64,000 bases of DNA from Methylomonas paludis (GCF_018734325.1 NZ_CP073754.1:1240001-1304000), one strand, 5' to 3'; counted from the first letter of the stretch, positions 46,454 through 54,944 are shown. The notes: generated by a model not told the origin, from the letters alone. A program made the numbers and translations.

Positions 46454-47108
46454 TACCGCAAACAGCGCAGCCGCTACGAACTTGAATGCGGCAGACACTA
46501 GTCAAACGTTTCCGTCTGATCAGGCGATCACTAATCAAAGCAGTTCCGCTGAAACCATTCCACATTCCGATTCTACACCATCGATTCAGCTTACTGAACT
46601 GGAAGCCGGAGCTGATGCCAGCCAACCCCCTGCTCAAAAATCTGAACCGGAATATAGCGACTTCAGTTTTCCGGAAGGTCTTAGCATCAATCAACCTCTG
46701 CTTAACGAATTTAAAGATACCGCTAAAGCCCTGGGTCTGAATCAGCAGCAGGCGCAGCAGTTGGCTGACTTGGGTGTTAAGCAGGTGCAGACGCTTGTGC
46801 AGGCCCAGCAGGCGGCGCTTGAAGTGCAGAAAACCACTTGGTTGGCAGCGGTGAAAGCGGATAAGGAATTGGGCGGGGATAAGCTGGCGGAAAATCTGGC
46901 AGTGGCCTTGCGGGCGGTCAATGCCTTTGTGTCTCCAGAGTTGAAGGCGCTGCTGGATAGTACCGGGCTGGGTAATCATCCGGATATGGTGCGGGCGTTT
47001 TATAAGGCCGGGAAACTGATTTCTGAAGATAGTTTGTTGCCGGGTGGTACCAAGCCGGCGGGGGCCGGGCGTAGTGTGGCGCAGGCTTTGTATCCGGATC
47101 AGGCGTAG
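46434..47108 (+). CDS. Phage capsid scaffolding-type protein
   Basis: A 224-aa acidic, Gln/Ala-rich protein. The N-terminal ~75 residues are disordered (NSAAATNLNAADTSQT...). The helical core has LNQQQAQQLADLGVKQVQTL, VQAQQAALEVQ, and the C-terminal part HPDMVRAFYKAGKLISED. Size, composition and position just before the major capsid gene fit a scaffold that guides procapsid assembly. No sequence motif proves it. Confidence 0.68.
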   Translation: MVQINNDTANSAAATNLNAADTSQTFPSDQAITNQSSSAETIPHSDSTPSIQLTELEAGADASQPPAQKSEPEYSDFSFPEGLSINQPLLNEFKDTAKALGLNQQQAQQLADLGVKQVQTLVQAQQAALEVQKTTWLAAVKADKELGGDKLAENLAVALRAVNAFVSPELKALLDSTGLGNHPDMVRAFYKAGKLISEDSLLPGGTKPAGAGRSVAQALYPDQA

Positions 47109-47236
47109 TTTTACGGTTAGGCGGCGACTGTTTGGGTGACATAGCAACTATTGGCTGCATAGGTGCCGTCAGCAGCAAGTGACAGGGATGTTGCGGGTTT
47201 AATTTGGGTTGGGGGTATGTGGTGTGGCATGAGCTT

Positions 47237-47280
47237 CTGGAGGTGTTCCCGGATTCCGCTGCGCTGCATCCAGGCTACGT
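47237..47280. repeat. GGATTCC..GCATCC hairpin repeat between scaffold and capsid genes
   Basis: CCCGGATTCCGCTGCGCTGC-ATCCAGGCTAC, the reverse orientation of the widespread GTAGCCTGGATGCAGCGCAG element. A near-identical copy, with its flanks, is at 56903-56947 just before tail tubular B. Its stem-loop layout equals that of the CCTCGAT family. Confidence 0.75.
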
Positions 47281-47317
47281 TTTTTTGATTTTGGGTTGAT
47301 TTGGTGGGTGTTTTTTT

Positions 47318-48562
47318 ATGAGTGGGGAGCAGGGTATGTTGAGGACATGGGGTTTTAAGTTGAGTTTGGTGTTGGGCTTGTGGGCTTGTTTGGTGGCGGT
47401 GCCAGCCGTTGCCGAGGTTATGCAGGCATTACCATTGACGGCGTTTTTGGGCAATGGTTTTGTTGCGGGTGTGCTTTATCTGCATGACCATTTGGCCAGT
47501 GTATCGCCGGATCAGGCTGGTTTGCTGTTTGGGTTTGGTTTGGCGGGTACTACGACGGCGCAGTCGAGTAATGCGATGACGTTGGCGGAATGGGCCAAGT
47601 TGCAGGACCCGGATGGCAAGGTGGCGATTGTGGCTAATTTGCTGTCGCAGACCAATGAGGTGTTGGAGGATGCGGTGTTTATGGAGGGTAATTTGCCGAC
47701 CGGGCATCGGGTGACGGTGGCGACAGGTTTGCCGGCGGTGTATTGGCGCTCCTATAACCTTGGGGTGCCGTCTAGTAAGGCGACGTTTGCCCAGGTGGAT
47801 GAAGCCATTGGCATGCTGGAGGCTTATGCGGTGGTGGATAAGGATCTGGCTCTGTTGAATGGCAATACGGCGGCGTTTCGTTTGCAGGAAGATCAGCTGT
47901 TTCTGGAGGCGATGAATCAGACTCAGGCCAAGACTTTGTTTTATGGCAATCCGGCTACGGATGCCCGGCAGTTTATGGGTTTGACGCCACGCTTTAATAA
48001 TCTGGCGGCGGGTAATGCGGCGAATATTATGGATGCGGGGGGTACGGGTAGTACGAATACTTCGATCTGGCTGGTGGTGTGGGGTGAGAATACGGCGTTT
48101 TGTCCGTTCCCTAAGGGTTCCAAGGCCGGTTTGATCCATGACGATCAGGGCGAGGTGACGACTTATGATTCTAATCAGAATCGTTATCAGGCTTTTCAAA
48201 CCCATTATCAGTGGAAGAATGGGTTGTGTGTGAAAGATTGGCGCTATGTGGTGCGGATTGCCAATATTCAGGTGACACCGGGCAATAATCCGCCGGTGAC
48301 GGCTGATTTGTTGAGTTTGATGTCGCGGGCTTTGGATAGGGTGCCGAATTTGAATATGGGCCGGGCGGCGTTTTATATGAACCGGACCCTTTTTTCGATG
48401 CTGCGTTTGCAGGCTTTGAATAAGAGCAATATGGCTTTGGCGATTGAGCCGGCTTTGAGTCAGTTTGGTACGCCGCAGCGCTGGACCAGTTTTATGGGTG
48501 TGCCGTTGCGTAAGGTGGATGCGATTTTGAATACGGAATCGCAGGTGACGAGCAGCTCGTAA
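47318..48562 (+). CDS. Phage major capsid protein, with unusual N-terminal extension
   Basis: 414 aa if started at ATG 47318; ATG 47336 has a better site (GGGAGCAGGG). From M87 (47576) it is a BPP-1 Bbp17-like, HK97-fold capsid protein: MTLAEWAKLQDPDGKVAIVA, NEVLEDAVFMEGNLPTGHRV, QVDEAIGMLEAYAVVDKDLA, TLFYGNPATDARQFMGL, NTSIWLVVWGENTAFCPFPK, LCVKDWRYVVRIANI. The first ~75 residues are unlike any capsid arm: a signal-peptide-like segment (LSLVLGLWACLVAVPAVAEV) and a second hydrophobic stretch. It may be an in-frame fusion to a small membrane-protein gene, or translation may really begin near 47540-47576. Confidence 0.9.
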   Translation: MSGEQGMLRTWGFKLSLVLGLWACLVAVPAVAEVMQALPLTAFLGNGFVAGVLYLHDHLASVSPDQAGLLFGFGLAGTTTAQSSNAMTLAEWAKLQDPDGKVAIVANLLSQTNEVLEDAVFMEGNLPTGHRVTVATGLPAVYWRSYNLGVPSSKATFAQVDEAIGMLEAYAVVDKDLALLNGNTAAFRLQEDQLFLEAMNQTQAKTLFYGNPATDARQFMGLTPRFNNLAAGNAANIMDAGGTGSTNTSIWLVVWGENTAFCPFPKGSKAGLIHDDQGEVTTYDSNQNRYQAFQTHYQWKNGLCVKDWRYVVRIANIQVTPGNNPPVTADLLSLMSRALDRVPNLNMGRAAFYMNRTLFSMLRLQALNKSNMALAIEPALSQFGTPQRWTSFMGVPLRKVDAILNTESQVTSSS

Positions 48563-48590
48563 GGGCTTTGGTTTTATTAAGGGTTTCCGT

Positions 48591-48612
48591 GTGGGCATTT
48601 GGCAATGCCCAC
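48591..48612. repeat. GTGGGCATT/AATGCCCAC hairpin between capsid and cement genes
   Basis: Perfect 9-bp stem (48591-48599 with 48604-48612), loop TGGC, followed by CCTACG. This is the common GTAGGGTGGGCATT-type genomic repeat placed inside a phage operon. Confidence 0.75.
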
Positions 48613-48633
48613 CCTACGTTTTTTGGGGGTTGT

Positions 48634-49164
48634 ATGGGGTTGCAGGATAGTAAGTTGTTGGTGGCGGGGACGATTAATCCGAATGTGTCGGCTCAGACCG
48701 CCAGTGCCTCGAATCCGCCGATTACCGGTCAGGATTTGACGGGGGTGACGGCGGGTACGGTGACGTTGTCGCAGTATTCGATTGATTTGAATCCGGTGGC
48801 GGGTACCGGGATTGATATCGGTGAGGGTGCGCCGTTGTTTTTGAAGTGGCTGATTACCACGGCGTTTACCGGGGCTACCGGTTTGACGATTGCGGTGGTG
48901 ACGGCGGATAACTCGGGGTTGTCGACCAATTTGACGACGTTGAATAGTCAGGCGGCGCCGGCTTTGACGGCTGGGACGTTTGGCTATTTGCCGATTCCGC
49001 CGCAGATAGCTTCCGGGGGTGCCAGTGGTTTGGGGCAGGAGTTTATCGGGGCTACGTTTACGCCGACGGGCGGCACGGTAACAGCCGGCAAGATTGTGGC
49101 GGAGATTACTAATCAGGTGGATGATCCCAAGTCGTTTTATAAGTCTGGGTTTACGGTGGCTTAG
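48634..49164 (+). CDS. Capsid cement/decoration protein (Bbp16-like)
   Basis: 176 aa from ATG 48634, preceded by GGGGG; an in-frame start 22 codons earlier falls in the hairpin repeat and is rejected. It begins MGLQDSKLLVAGTINPN; TLSQYSIDLNPVAGTGIDIG and GQEFIGATFTPTGGTVTAGK are consistent with Bbp16, the trimeric cement protein that locks the BPP-1 capsid. Its position directly after the capsid gene is the same as in BPP-1. Confidence 0.8.
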   Translation: MGLQDSKLLVAGTINPNVSAQTASASNPPITGQDLTGVTAGTVTLSQYSIDLNPVAGTGIDIGEGAPLFLKWLITTAFTGATGLTIAVVTADNSGLSTNLTTLNSQAAPALTAGTFGYLPIPPQIASGGASGLGQEFIGATFTPTGGTVTAGKIVAEITNQVDDPKSFYKSGFTVA

Positions 49165-49242
49165 CTTGGTGGTTGTGGTGCTGGGTTGGGCGTTGCTTAA
49201 CCCAGCCTGCAGACTTTGCGATTTTTTTGGGTTGGGTGGGTG

Positions 49243-49503
49243 ATGGCTAAGTATTTGGTGTTGGAGGAGTCGTTTATCGCTGGCGGTCTGGTGCAGGCAG
49301 GGGCGGTGATTGAGTTTGACGCGAAGGCGCACGGTAAGCCGGGGGCTAATTTGCAGTTGGTGGTGGAGAAGTTGCCGAAGCGGCCGGCTAGTAAGGCGGT
49401 TGATGCGGCCTTGCCTGAGGGTGGTGATGCAGGTGGTGGTCAAGGCGAAGGTGGCAATTTGCCGGGTGCGGATGATTTGGTGCAGCAGACGGTTTTGAAG
49501 TAG
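49243..49503 (+). CDS. Small phage virion-cluster protein
   Basis: 86 aa from ATG 49243 (MAKYLVLEESFIAGGLVQAG). Proteins beginning with this KYxVxxxxFIxGxLVxAG pattern recur after capsid genes in related phages, but their role is unknown. The C-terminal half is Gly/Glu-rich and flexible. Confidence 0.65.
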   Translation: MAKYLVLEESFIAGGLVQAGAVIEFDAKAHGKPGANLQLVVEKLPKRPASKAVDAALPEGGDAGGGQGEGGNLPGADDLVQQTVLK

Positions 49504-49511
49504 GGGGAGTT

Positions 49512-49775
49512 ATGCAGACGGTTGATAGGGTGATTAAGACGGTGGAACGGGTGCAGCAGGCGCGGATTACCGCGATTACCATTGATTGTGAAGATGGTAC
49601 GGAGCTGAAGATTGGGGCGGTGGATGATCCGCTTAACTCTGTGCCGGTTGAGCATGTGCAGTCGTTGGCGGTGGGTGATTATTTGATTGTGGATAGTCTG
49701 GGGCAGCGGCATATTGTGGGGAAGTTGCAGCACGAGGCGAGTGTGGCAGCGGCGGGTACGGTGACGTTGTCATGA
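49512..49775 (+). CDS. Small phage protein, unknown
   Basis: An 87-aa protein with an amphipathic start (DRVIKTVERVQQARITAITI) and a small beta domain (VGDYLIVDSLGQRHIVGKLQ). Ends with a 4-nt overlap into the next gene. No family recognised. Confidence 0.6.
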   Translation: MQTVDRVIKTVERVQQARITAITIDCEDGTELKIGAVDDPLNSVPVEHVQSLAVGDYLIVDSLGQRHIVGKLQHEASVAAAGTVTLS

Positions 49776-50278
49776 GTGGGCCGGTGATGGATGCGCCGCC
49801 GGGGTGGACAAAAGACAGTAACGGTCATTGGGTGCAAATCAGTTTGGGGCCTTCCTCGTCGTTGGCGGCTGGATTTAGTGCAGCAGCCGGCACAGTTCTG
49901 ACGCTGGCTGATCCACAGCGTTTAACTGAGCCTTCTACTTATGCGGGCTTGGCGGCAGGTGCCGCCAGTGTGGCGAATGGCGATGTGGCGGCGGTGATTG
50001 GTGCGTTGGGCCTGGGGTTGGCCGGCGATATTCCAGGGGCGTTGCAGATGGGTGTTGGACCGATTTTGCGTTTGGCGGCGAGTGCGGCGGCGATTGTTGT
50101 TCCGGAAAAAAAGGTGAATAGCGATGATCAGATTAAAACGGCTATTGCTGGGCTTAGTCATGAGCAGCTTGTTAGCTTGCTCAACCAGCCACTTATTACC
50201 GTTAACACCGGGACAGGTGTTGGGGCCGGTGGTGGTGCCAACGGGCAGACCGGCAGCGTGTCAAATACCGCCGGCTAA
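49772..50278 (+). CDS. Phage protein with hydrophobic middle, possibly lysis- or membrane-related
   Basis: A 168-aa protein. Residues ~30-115 are Ala/Gly-rich and hydrophobic (VAAVIGALGLGLAGDIPGAL, RLAASAAAIVVPEKK), possibly membrane-inserting. The C-terminus is Gly-rich. A lipoprotein gene starts inside it at 50124 in another frame. A holin-like role is a guess from position. Confidence 0.5.
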   Translation: MSGPVMDAPPGWTKDSNGHWVQISLGPSSSLAAGFSAAAGTVLTLADPQRLTEPSTYAGLAAGAASVANGDVAAVIGALGLGLAGDIPGALQMGVGPILRLAASAAAIVVPEKKVNSDDQIKTAIAGLSHEQLVSLLNQPLITVNTGTGVGAGGGANGQTGSVSNTAG

Positions 50279-50369
50279 TTACACTCAGGCGCAATTGCTG
50301 CTCATGTCGGAAGCGGAGTTGCAGGCAGCGGCGGTGGCCAGGGAAATTTGGGTGAGGGATTGCCGATGA
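50124..50369 (+). CDS. Small lipoprotein, outer-membrane spanin-like
   Basis: An 81-aa protein starting inside the previous gene in a different frame, with AAGGTGA before the ATG. Signal peptide LLLGLVMSSLLAC gives a lipidated Cys at ~19; then a Pro-rich stretch (LPLTPGQVLGPVVVPTGRPA). Lipoproteins of this size nested in another gene next to an endolysin are typical o-spanins (Rz1-like). No partner i-spanin is obvious. The stop overlaps the next ATG (ATGA). Confidence 0.6.
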   Translation: MIRLKRLLLGLVMSSLLACSTSHLLPLTPGQVLGPVVVPTGRPAACQIPPANYTQAQLLLMSEAELQAAAVAREIWVRDCR

Positions 50370-50605
50370 CGATTAGCCGGGAGGAGTTGCGGGACACGTT
50401 GACGGAGTTTTTTGACGAACAGGCCAGGTTGGATGCAGTGACGCATAGTCAGCATCATGCCTGGATTGCTTTGAAAATTGATGCTGAGAAACAGCGGATT
50501 GCCATGTATCGAGCGATTGCCAAGGCAGCACTGAGTTGGTCGGTACCGGTGTTATTGGGAGCAGTTTGGTATTTTGTGCAGCATGGCAAATGGCCGGGAG
50601 GCTAG
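50366..50605 (+). CDS. Holin-like small membrane protein
   Basis: 79 aa from ATG 50366. An acidic N-terminus (ISREELRDTLTEFFDEQARL) and a single C-terminal membrane helix (LSWSVPVLLGAVWYFVQH). The topology resembles one-TM holins and phage hole-forming proteins. It lies immediately before the endolysin gene. Confidence 0.55.
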   Translation: MTISREELRDTLTEFFDEQARLDAVTHSQHHAWIALKIDAEKQRIAMYRAIAKAALSWSVPVLLGAVWYFVQHGKWPGG

Positions 50606-50607
50606 CG

Positions 50608-51096
50608 ATGGCAAGTGAGCAGTTGTTGGCGCAGTTGCGCTTTGAAGAAGGGCTGAGGCTAGAGGCTTATCAGGATAGCCGCGATATTAAATCCATCGGT
50701 TATGGACATAATTTAGTGACCCAGCCGTTTTTTGCTGGAGTCAGGATTCCGGATCGGATTAGCACGGATTTGGCGGAACAGGTTTTGTTAAACGATGTAT
50801 TGGTAACAGCTTACACCTTGTTGCAAAGTTGGCCGTTGTTAGCCAATTTGGATTTGCCACGCCGGGATGCTTGTATTCAGATGGCGTTTCAGTTAGGTGT
50901 GCATGGTTTTTTGGGATTTAGCCAATTAAGAATCGCGCTGGGGCAGCAGGATTGGGATAAAGCCTATGCCGAGGTATTGGATAGTCAGGCTGCCAGGGAG
51001 TGCACCAACCGTTGGCACAGAATAGCCGGCCAGATTTTGCACGGTGTGTATTATCAGGTACCGGCGCTGGCCAAAGCTGATATTGAGCATTCTTAG
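50608..51096 (+). CDS. Phage endolysin (T4-type lysozyme, GH24)
   Basis: 162 aa from ATG 50608, behind GGGAGG. The GH24 triad E-x8-D-x5-T is present as E14-D23-S29, so the third residue is Ser instead of Thr, a conservative change. IGYGHNL and later NRWHRIAGQILHG are family marks. It cleaves peptidoglycan glycan strands for host lysis. No signal peptide, so a holin is needed. Confidence 0.85.
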   Translation: MASEQLLAQLRFEEGLRLEAYQDSRDIKSIGYGHNLVTQPFFAGVRIPDRISTDLAEQVLLNDVLVTAYTLLQSWPLLANLDLPRRDACIQMAFQLGVHGFLGFSQLRIALGQQDWDKAYAEVLDSQAARECTNRWHRIAGQILHGVYYQVPALAKADIEHS

Positions 51097-51104
51097 GAGG
51101 TAGT

Positions 51105-52868
51105 ATGTCCAGATTAGGCGCTGCGCCGGTTGGTGTGTATTCAGATGATGGGGCGGTGTTGGAAGCAATTAAGCATCCGAATGGGAATTTGGGGTATTTG
51201 GTTGCCTCATATGCCAACACGGCTTTGATGTATGCCGATTTGAATAACGGTTTGTTACCTGTAGGATTGATTGCCGTGAATGCCGGTAATCGTGAGTTTA
51301 TTTATAACGGCACAACGCTGACAGAGCTTGCGGTCACAGGATCTAATAATTTTCCGCATGTGAATGTGGCACATTCGGTGATTCGTACGTTTTTGAACAA
51401 TCAGGGTTCTGCACATGTTAACGAACCGCATCGGCAGGCGCTGGAGATTGCGCTGCCGCCGTTGTTGGCTTCGACGGCGTGGGCAAAAATTGTGGAGCTA
51501 TGGGTTCCACTTGGCGCAGATTTGATTGGTGCGTTGGTTAAGCTGAAATACCCTTCGGGCAATTCTGCTACGTTGACGAATCATAATTTTGTTGCTGGGG
51601 ATTACACTCCAACCAGCGGTTTAACGGGTGATGGCTCGACAAAATATTTGACCAGTGATGCTAATCCGTCTAGTTTGGGATTGACTGCTAATAATTGGGG
51701 GTTAGCAGTACATACACCGAGTTTGCCTGTTAATTCTAGCGGTTTGGCCGCCAGTTCGGTTATGGCATCCCTAGTGCAATCGACTCATTTTTTTTATGTA
51801 AATGGTCAGCTTTACAATCAGTTTGTTTATGACAATGACATACTCACTCCTACAGCTCAATCGTATCTAAATTATAACAATGGCAGCGGTAATGTTACGC
51901 CACCGTGGGGTGTTGCCAGAACAGCTTATGTAAATTCTTATAATGGCGTGACGGCAGCTGGTTGTAGTGGGTTTATGATGCAATCAGTGTCCTCCAGTTC
52001 AGGTAATGTGGTACCGAATGCAACAGTTAGCCTGTTTTCGATTGGCGTTGGAAATTGTTCACAGGCAACGCTGACGGGGTATGCGTTGTTTACAGGTATG
52101 ACTCAGGCAGAATTGCAGGTACTTGGTGCGTTTTTTGATACGGTAAATCACCTAGCTTATCGCCCTGTTTTTGATGGGTTGTTAGCTTTTGGAGATTCTA
52201 TAATTCGCGGAAATTCCACCAGTAATTATTTGACTAAACGCTGGACACAATTGCTGGCAAATCAGTTGGGCCTAACACTAACAAACTATGGCATGGACGG
52301 ATCAACGATGTCTATTTGCCCTACGCTGGGTAATGGCGGCACTGCAAATACGTATAACTGTTTTGAGTATGACCCAACGACCAATGGCACAAGCCCTACT
52401 TCAAGCCAGAAAGGCTTTTTGGCGTTGCCTTTACAAAATAGCGGGGCGCTGGTTTGTATTGGTCTAGGTATAAATGATCTGAGTTATTCCGGTAATTTAA
52501 CTAATTACATTAAAATTTATACTCAGACGCTGACGCAATTGAAGCAGGCCGGTTTTAATATGAGCAATGTTTTGATCGCTGGTATTACATACGCTAGCAA
52601 TTCTGGAGGTAGTGCACCAGCCAACGGATATTACACATCCGCACTCTGTCAAATTTGGAATTCAGCTTTGGCAAATTTAGCTGCACAATTTGATTGTATC
52701 TTTGTGGATATGTTTAGCCTCTGGAATTCTTCAAATTCAAATACATATCTGAATGCTGATGGAATTCATCCAAATGATGCTGGACATGCGCTGATGGCGA
52801 ACCAGGCGCTGGCAGCATACAACGCGGCACGTAATAGCACTATCGCTCTTTATGTGCCGGTGAATTGA
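51105..52868 (+). CDS. Tail protein with C-terminal SGNH/GDSL hydrolase
   Basis: A 587-aa protein with AGGAGG before the ATG. Residues 1-33 (MSRLGAAPVGVYSDDGAVLE, PNGNLGYL) form an adaptor shared with the next gene. A Ser/Thr/Asn/Gly-rich beta region follows. The C-terminal ~220 residues are an SGNH hydrolase: FGDS (S365), GLGIND (N457) and DGIHPND (D552, H555), all catalytic residues kept. This suggests a receptor-binding tail spike that removes acyl groups from surface polysaccharide. Confidence 0.85.
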   Translation: MSRLGAAPVGVYSDDGAVLEAIKHPNGNLGYLVASYANTALMYADLNNGLLPVGLIAVNAGNREFIYNGTTLTELAVTGSNNFPHVNVAHSVIRTFLNNQGSAHVNEPHRQALEIALPPLLASTAWAKIVELWVPLGADLIGALVKLKYPSGNSATLTNHNFVAGDYTPTSGLTGDGSTKYLTSDANPSSLGLTANNWGLAVHTPSLPVNSSGLAASSVMASLVQSTHFFYVNGQLYNQFVYDNDILTPTAQSYLNYNNGSGNVTPPWGVARTAYVNSYNGVTAAGCSGFMMQSVSSSSGNVVPNATVSLFSIGVGNCSQATLTGYALFTGMTQAELQVLGAFFDTVNHLAYRPVFDGLLAFGDSIIRGNSTSNYLTKRWTQLLANQLGLTLTNYGMDGSTMSICPTLGNGGTANTYNCFEYDPTTNGTSPTSSQKGFLALPLQNSGALVCIGLGINDLSYSGNLTNYIKIYTQTLTQLKQAGFNMSNVLIAGITYASNSGGSAPANGYYTSALCQIWNSALANLAAQFDCIFVDMFSLWNSSNSNTYLNADGIHPNDAGHALMANQALAAYNAARNSTIALYVPVN

Positions 52869-52926
52869 TTATGTTCTTTTCCGCAGTTTATATTCGCAAT
52901 TTAACGCTGGTTGAGTTGGGGGATTT

Positions 52927-53943
52927 ATGTCGAGATTAGGTTCCGCTCCGATTGGTGTTTATTCAGATGATGGCGCGGTGTTGCAAGGCTTGCAGGGGCC
53001 AAACGGTAATATTTTCTATCTTTTGGCGGCTTCTACAGAGGTGCCGGTGCCGTTAAATGCTTTTTGGCGCACACCTATTCCGGCTGGAGCCACACTGGCC
53101 TCTAACTCGGCTGCTTTGGTGACTGAGTTTATGCGCCAGTTTGCGGTGTGGGGTAATGTTTCGGTAACGACAGACACATTTACCAATACGGTTTTTATGG
53201 CTGATAAATCGACGCCGGCTGTGATTGTATCGCAGGTGGGTGGATCCAATGCCGGGTTGATTCAGCAATTTTCCAATGTACCTATTCCGCCGTATGCGGT
53301 GCCTTCGCCTGACGGCTTGTCTTCACCTGATTATGGAATGACTATTTATGATCCGGATTCCGATACTTTGTGGGAGTTTTGGAAGGCTCAGCAAGTTTCC
53401 GGCGCGTGGCAGGCACAGTGGGGCGGGAAGTTAACAGGGTATTCTCAGTCTAATGGCATTTTTCCTTACCCTTACGGTGCCTCTGCAACGGGTTTGCCTA
53501 TCACCGCTGGGCATATTACCGCTGAAGAGTTGGCCAGGGGGTCGATTAATCATGCGATTGGTATTTCACTGATCGATGCTGAGGATAGTTCTATTTTTTC
53601 CTGGCCGGCTAATCGTTCCGATGGGCATAACCCTACCAGTGCGCCTAACCGGATTATGGAAGGGCAGCGATTTAGGCTAGACCCTAGTATTAATGTGGAT
53701 GCTTTGCATTTAACCCGTGTGGGTAAGATGGTTGCCAAAGCCGCTCAGATTTATGGCTTTGTGGTGATGGATAAGGGTGGGGCGCTGGTGATTAGGGCGA
53801 AAAACTCGATGTCTTATATGGCGCAGGGTATGGATAATCCTTATCCGCCTTTGTTTGGCGGCTTACACAGTTGGGCGATTTTGCAGAATTTCCCTTGGGC
53901 CAGTCTGCAGTTTTTACCGCAGAATTATGGACAGCCGGCATGA
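52927..53943 (+). CDS. Second tail protein sharing the N-terminal adaptor
   Basis: A 338-aa protein. Its first ~33 residues (MSRLGSAPIGVYSDDGAVLQ, PNGNIFYL) match the previous protein nearly exactly, then sequences diverge completely. The body has TIYDPDSDTLWEFWKAQQVS and ITAEELARGSINHAIGISL, and RFRLDPSINVDALHL. It resembles uncharacterised secreted proteins with a DTLWEFW...RFRLDP pattern; the activity is unknown. Presumably a second appendage on the same tail attachment site. Confidence 0.72.
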   Translation: MSRLGSAPIGVYSDDGAVLQGLQGPNGNIFYLLAASTEVPVPLNAFWRTPIPAGATLASNSAALVTEFMRQFAVWGNVSVTTDTFTNTVFMADKSTPAVIVSQVGGSNAGLIQQFSNVPIPPYAVPSPDGLSSPDYGMTIYDPDSDTLWEFWKAQQVSGAWQAQWGGKLTGYSQSNGIFPYPYGASATGLPITAGHITAEELARGSINHAIGISLIDAEDSSIFSWPANRSDGHNPTSAPNRIMEGQRFRLDPSINVDALHLTRVGKMVAKAAQIYGFVVMDKGGALVIRAKNSMSYMAQGMDNPYPPLFGGLHSWAILQNFPWASLQFLPQNYGQPA

Positions 53944-54638
53944 CGACGGCACTGCAGATTTGTAATCTGGCATTGGGTACGTTGGGGCAGAATCCTGATG
54001 TGACGGATATTACCGGGGGTACGGATACATCGGTGTCGGCTACCTGGTGTCAGTTGTTTTATCCGCAGGCGGTGGCGGTGATTTTGGATGCGTACGCCTG
54101 GAGTTTTGCCACGACCACGCTGGCCTTGACGCCAACCACCAATAATAATCCGCTATGGCAGTATGCATATACGCCGCCGTCTGATTTTTTTGGGGTGACG
54201 GCGCTGGTGCAGCAGGGGTTTAGTGCCGATTTTCAGATGCCGAATAGCGAGAATTTTGCGCTGGAAGCGGGGGTGATTTATAGCAATATTGTAGATGCGA
54301 TTTTGCTGTACACCAGTAATGCGGCGGCAGTGTCGCCGTTTCCGACCACGGGGTTTAATCCGTTGTTTACTCAGGCTTTGGTGACTTTGTTGGCGTCTTA
54401 TTTGGCCGGCCCGTTGTTGAAGGGGGATGTGGGGGCGTCGGCTGGGCAGAAGTATTATGAGTTGTATTTGCAGGCGTTGGGGGCGGCGGTTGACAGTGAT
54501 GCGCAGTATCGGAAGGTGAGGCCTCAGTATGTGCCCAGTGCGGTGCGGGCGCGGTATCAGAGTGGGTTGGTGCAGCCAGGTGCTGGTGGGGTTGGTTGGG
54601 CGGATTTGGGGCCGGTTGGGGGGAATAATGTGGTTTAG
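53940..54638 (+). CDS. Tail tubular protein A / head-tail adaptor (gp11-like)
   Basis: 232 aa from ATG 53940 (ATGA overlap with the previous stop); the in-frame extension upstream is rejected. ALQICNLALGTLGQNPDVTD is the family N-terminus. FYPQAVAVILDAYAWSFATT and NIVDAILLYTSNAAAVSPF, then TQALVTLLASYLAGPLL continue the helical core. It forms the ring joining portal and tail nozzle. In related phages the nozzle gene follows directly; here a 2.3-kb defence-like insertion comes first. Confidence 0.82.
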   Translation: MTTALQICNLALGTLGQNPDVTDITGGTDTSVSATWCQLFYPQAVAVILDAYAWSFATTTLALTPTTNNNPLWQYAYTPPSDFFGVTALVQQGFSADFQMPNSENFALEAGVIYSNIVDAILLYTSNAAAVSPFPTTGFNPLFTQALVTLLASYLAGPLLKGDVGASAGQKYYELYLQALGAAVDSDAQYRKVRPQYVPSAVRARYQSGLVQPGAGGVGWADLGPVGGNNVV

Positions 54639-54889
54639 GGGTTTGGTTTGTAATTTAAGATATTGATATATAATGTAAAATTTTGTTCTTGTAGTTGAGT
54701 TGGCAAAATTTGATTAGAAGGTGTGCCGTAGTTTTTGTACGGACTAGGTGATGGAGTGATAGAATAGTCAGAATATACCCATCTAAATAAAAAGTGGTCA
54801 TTTTGGTGAGATTCTTGAATACCAAAACTTGGTTTTAGCATTGAGTTGGTTAAAGCTTTACTTATTTTATGCTGAATTTCTATCCGCAA
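54635..54889 (-). CDS. Hypothetical small protein, doubtful
   Basis: An 84-aa open frame on the reverse strand in the AT-rich segment between tail tubular A and the ATPase gene. It is polar and Ser/Asn/Gln-rich, unlike most chance frames in AT-rich DNA, but no family, ribosome binding site or partner is recognised. It may be a remnant linked to the defence insert. Confidence 0.25.
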   Translation of the reverse strand: MRIEIQHKISKALTNSMLKPSFGIQESHQNDHFLFRWVYSDYSITPSPSPYKNYGTPSNQILPTQLQEQNFTLYINILNYKPNP

Positions 54890-54944
54890 AATTAGGATGA
54901 TAAAACTATAATATATTTTGTTCAGGATTAATTGAGATCTTATT

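Noticed and set aside
46233-49443. Long reverse-strand open frames (304, 389 and 288 codons) opposite the capsid genes
   Set aside because: They are low-complexity, Arg/His/Gln-rich antisense readings of clear phage genes.
46151-54638. Diversity-generating retroelement, as in Bordetella phage BPP-1
   Set aside because: No reverse transcriptase gene and no template/variable repeat pair is visible; the tail protein C-termini lack a C-type lectin pattern. It could lie beyond 64 kb.
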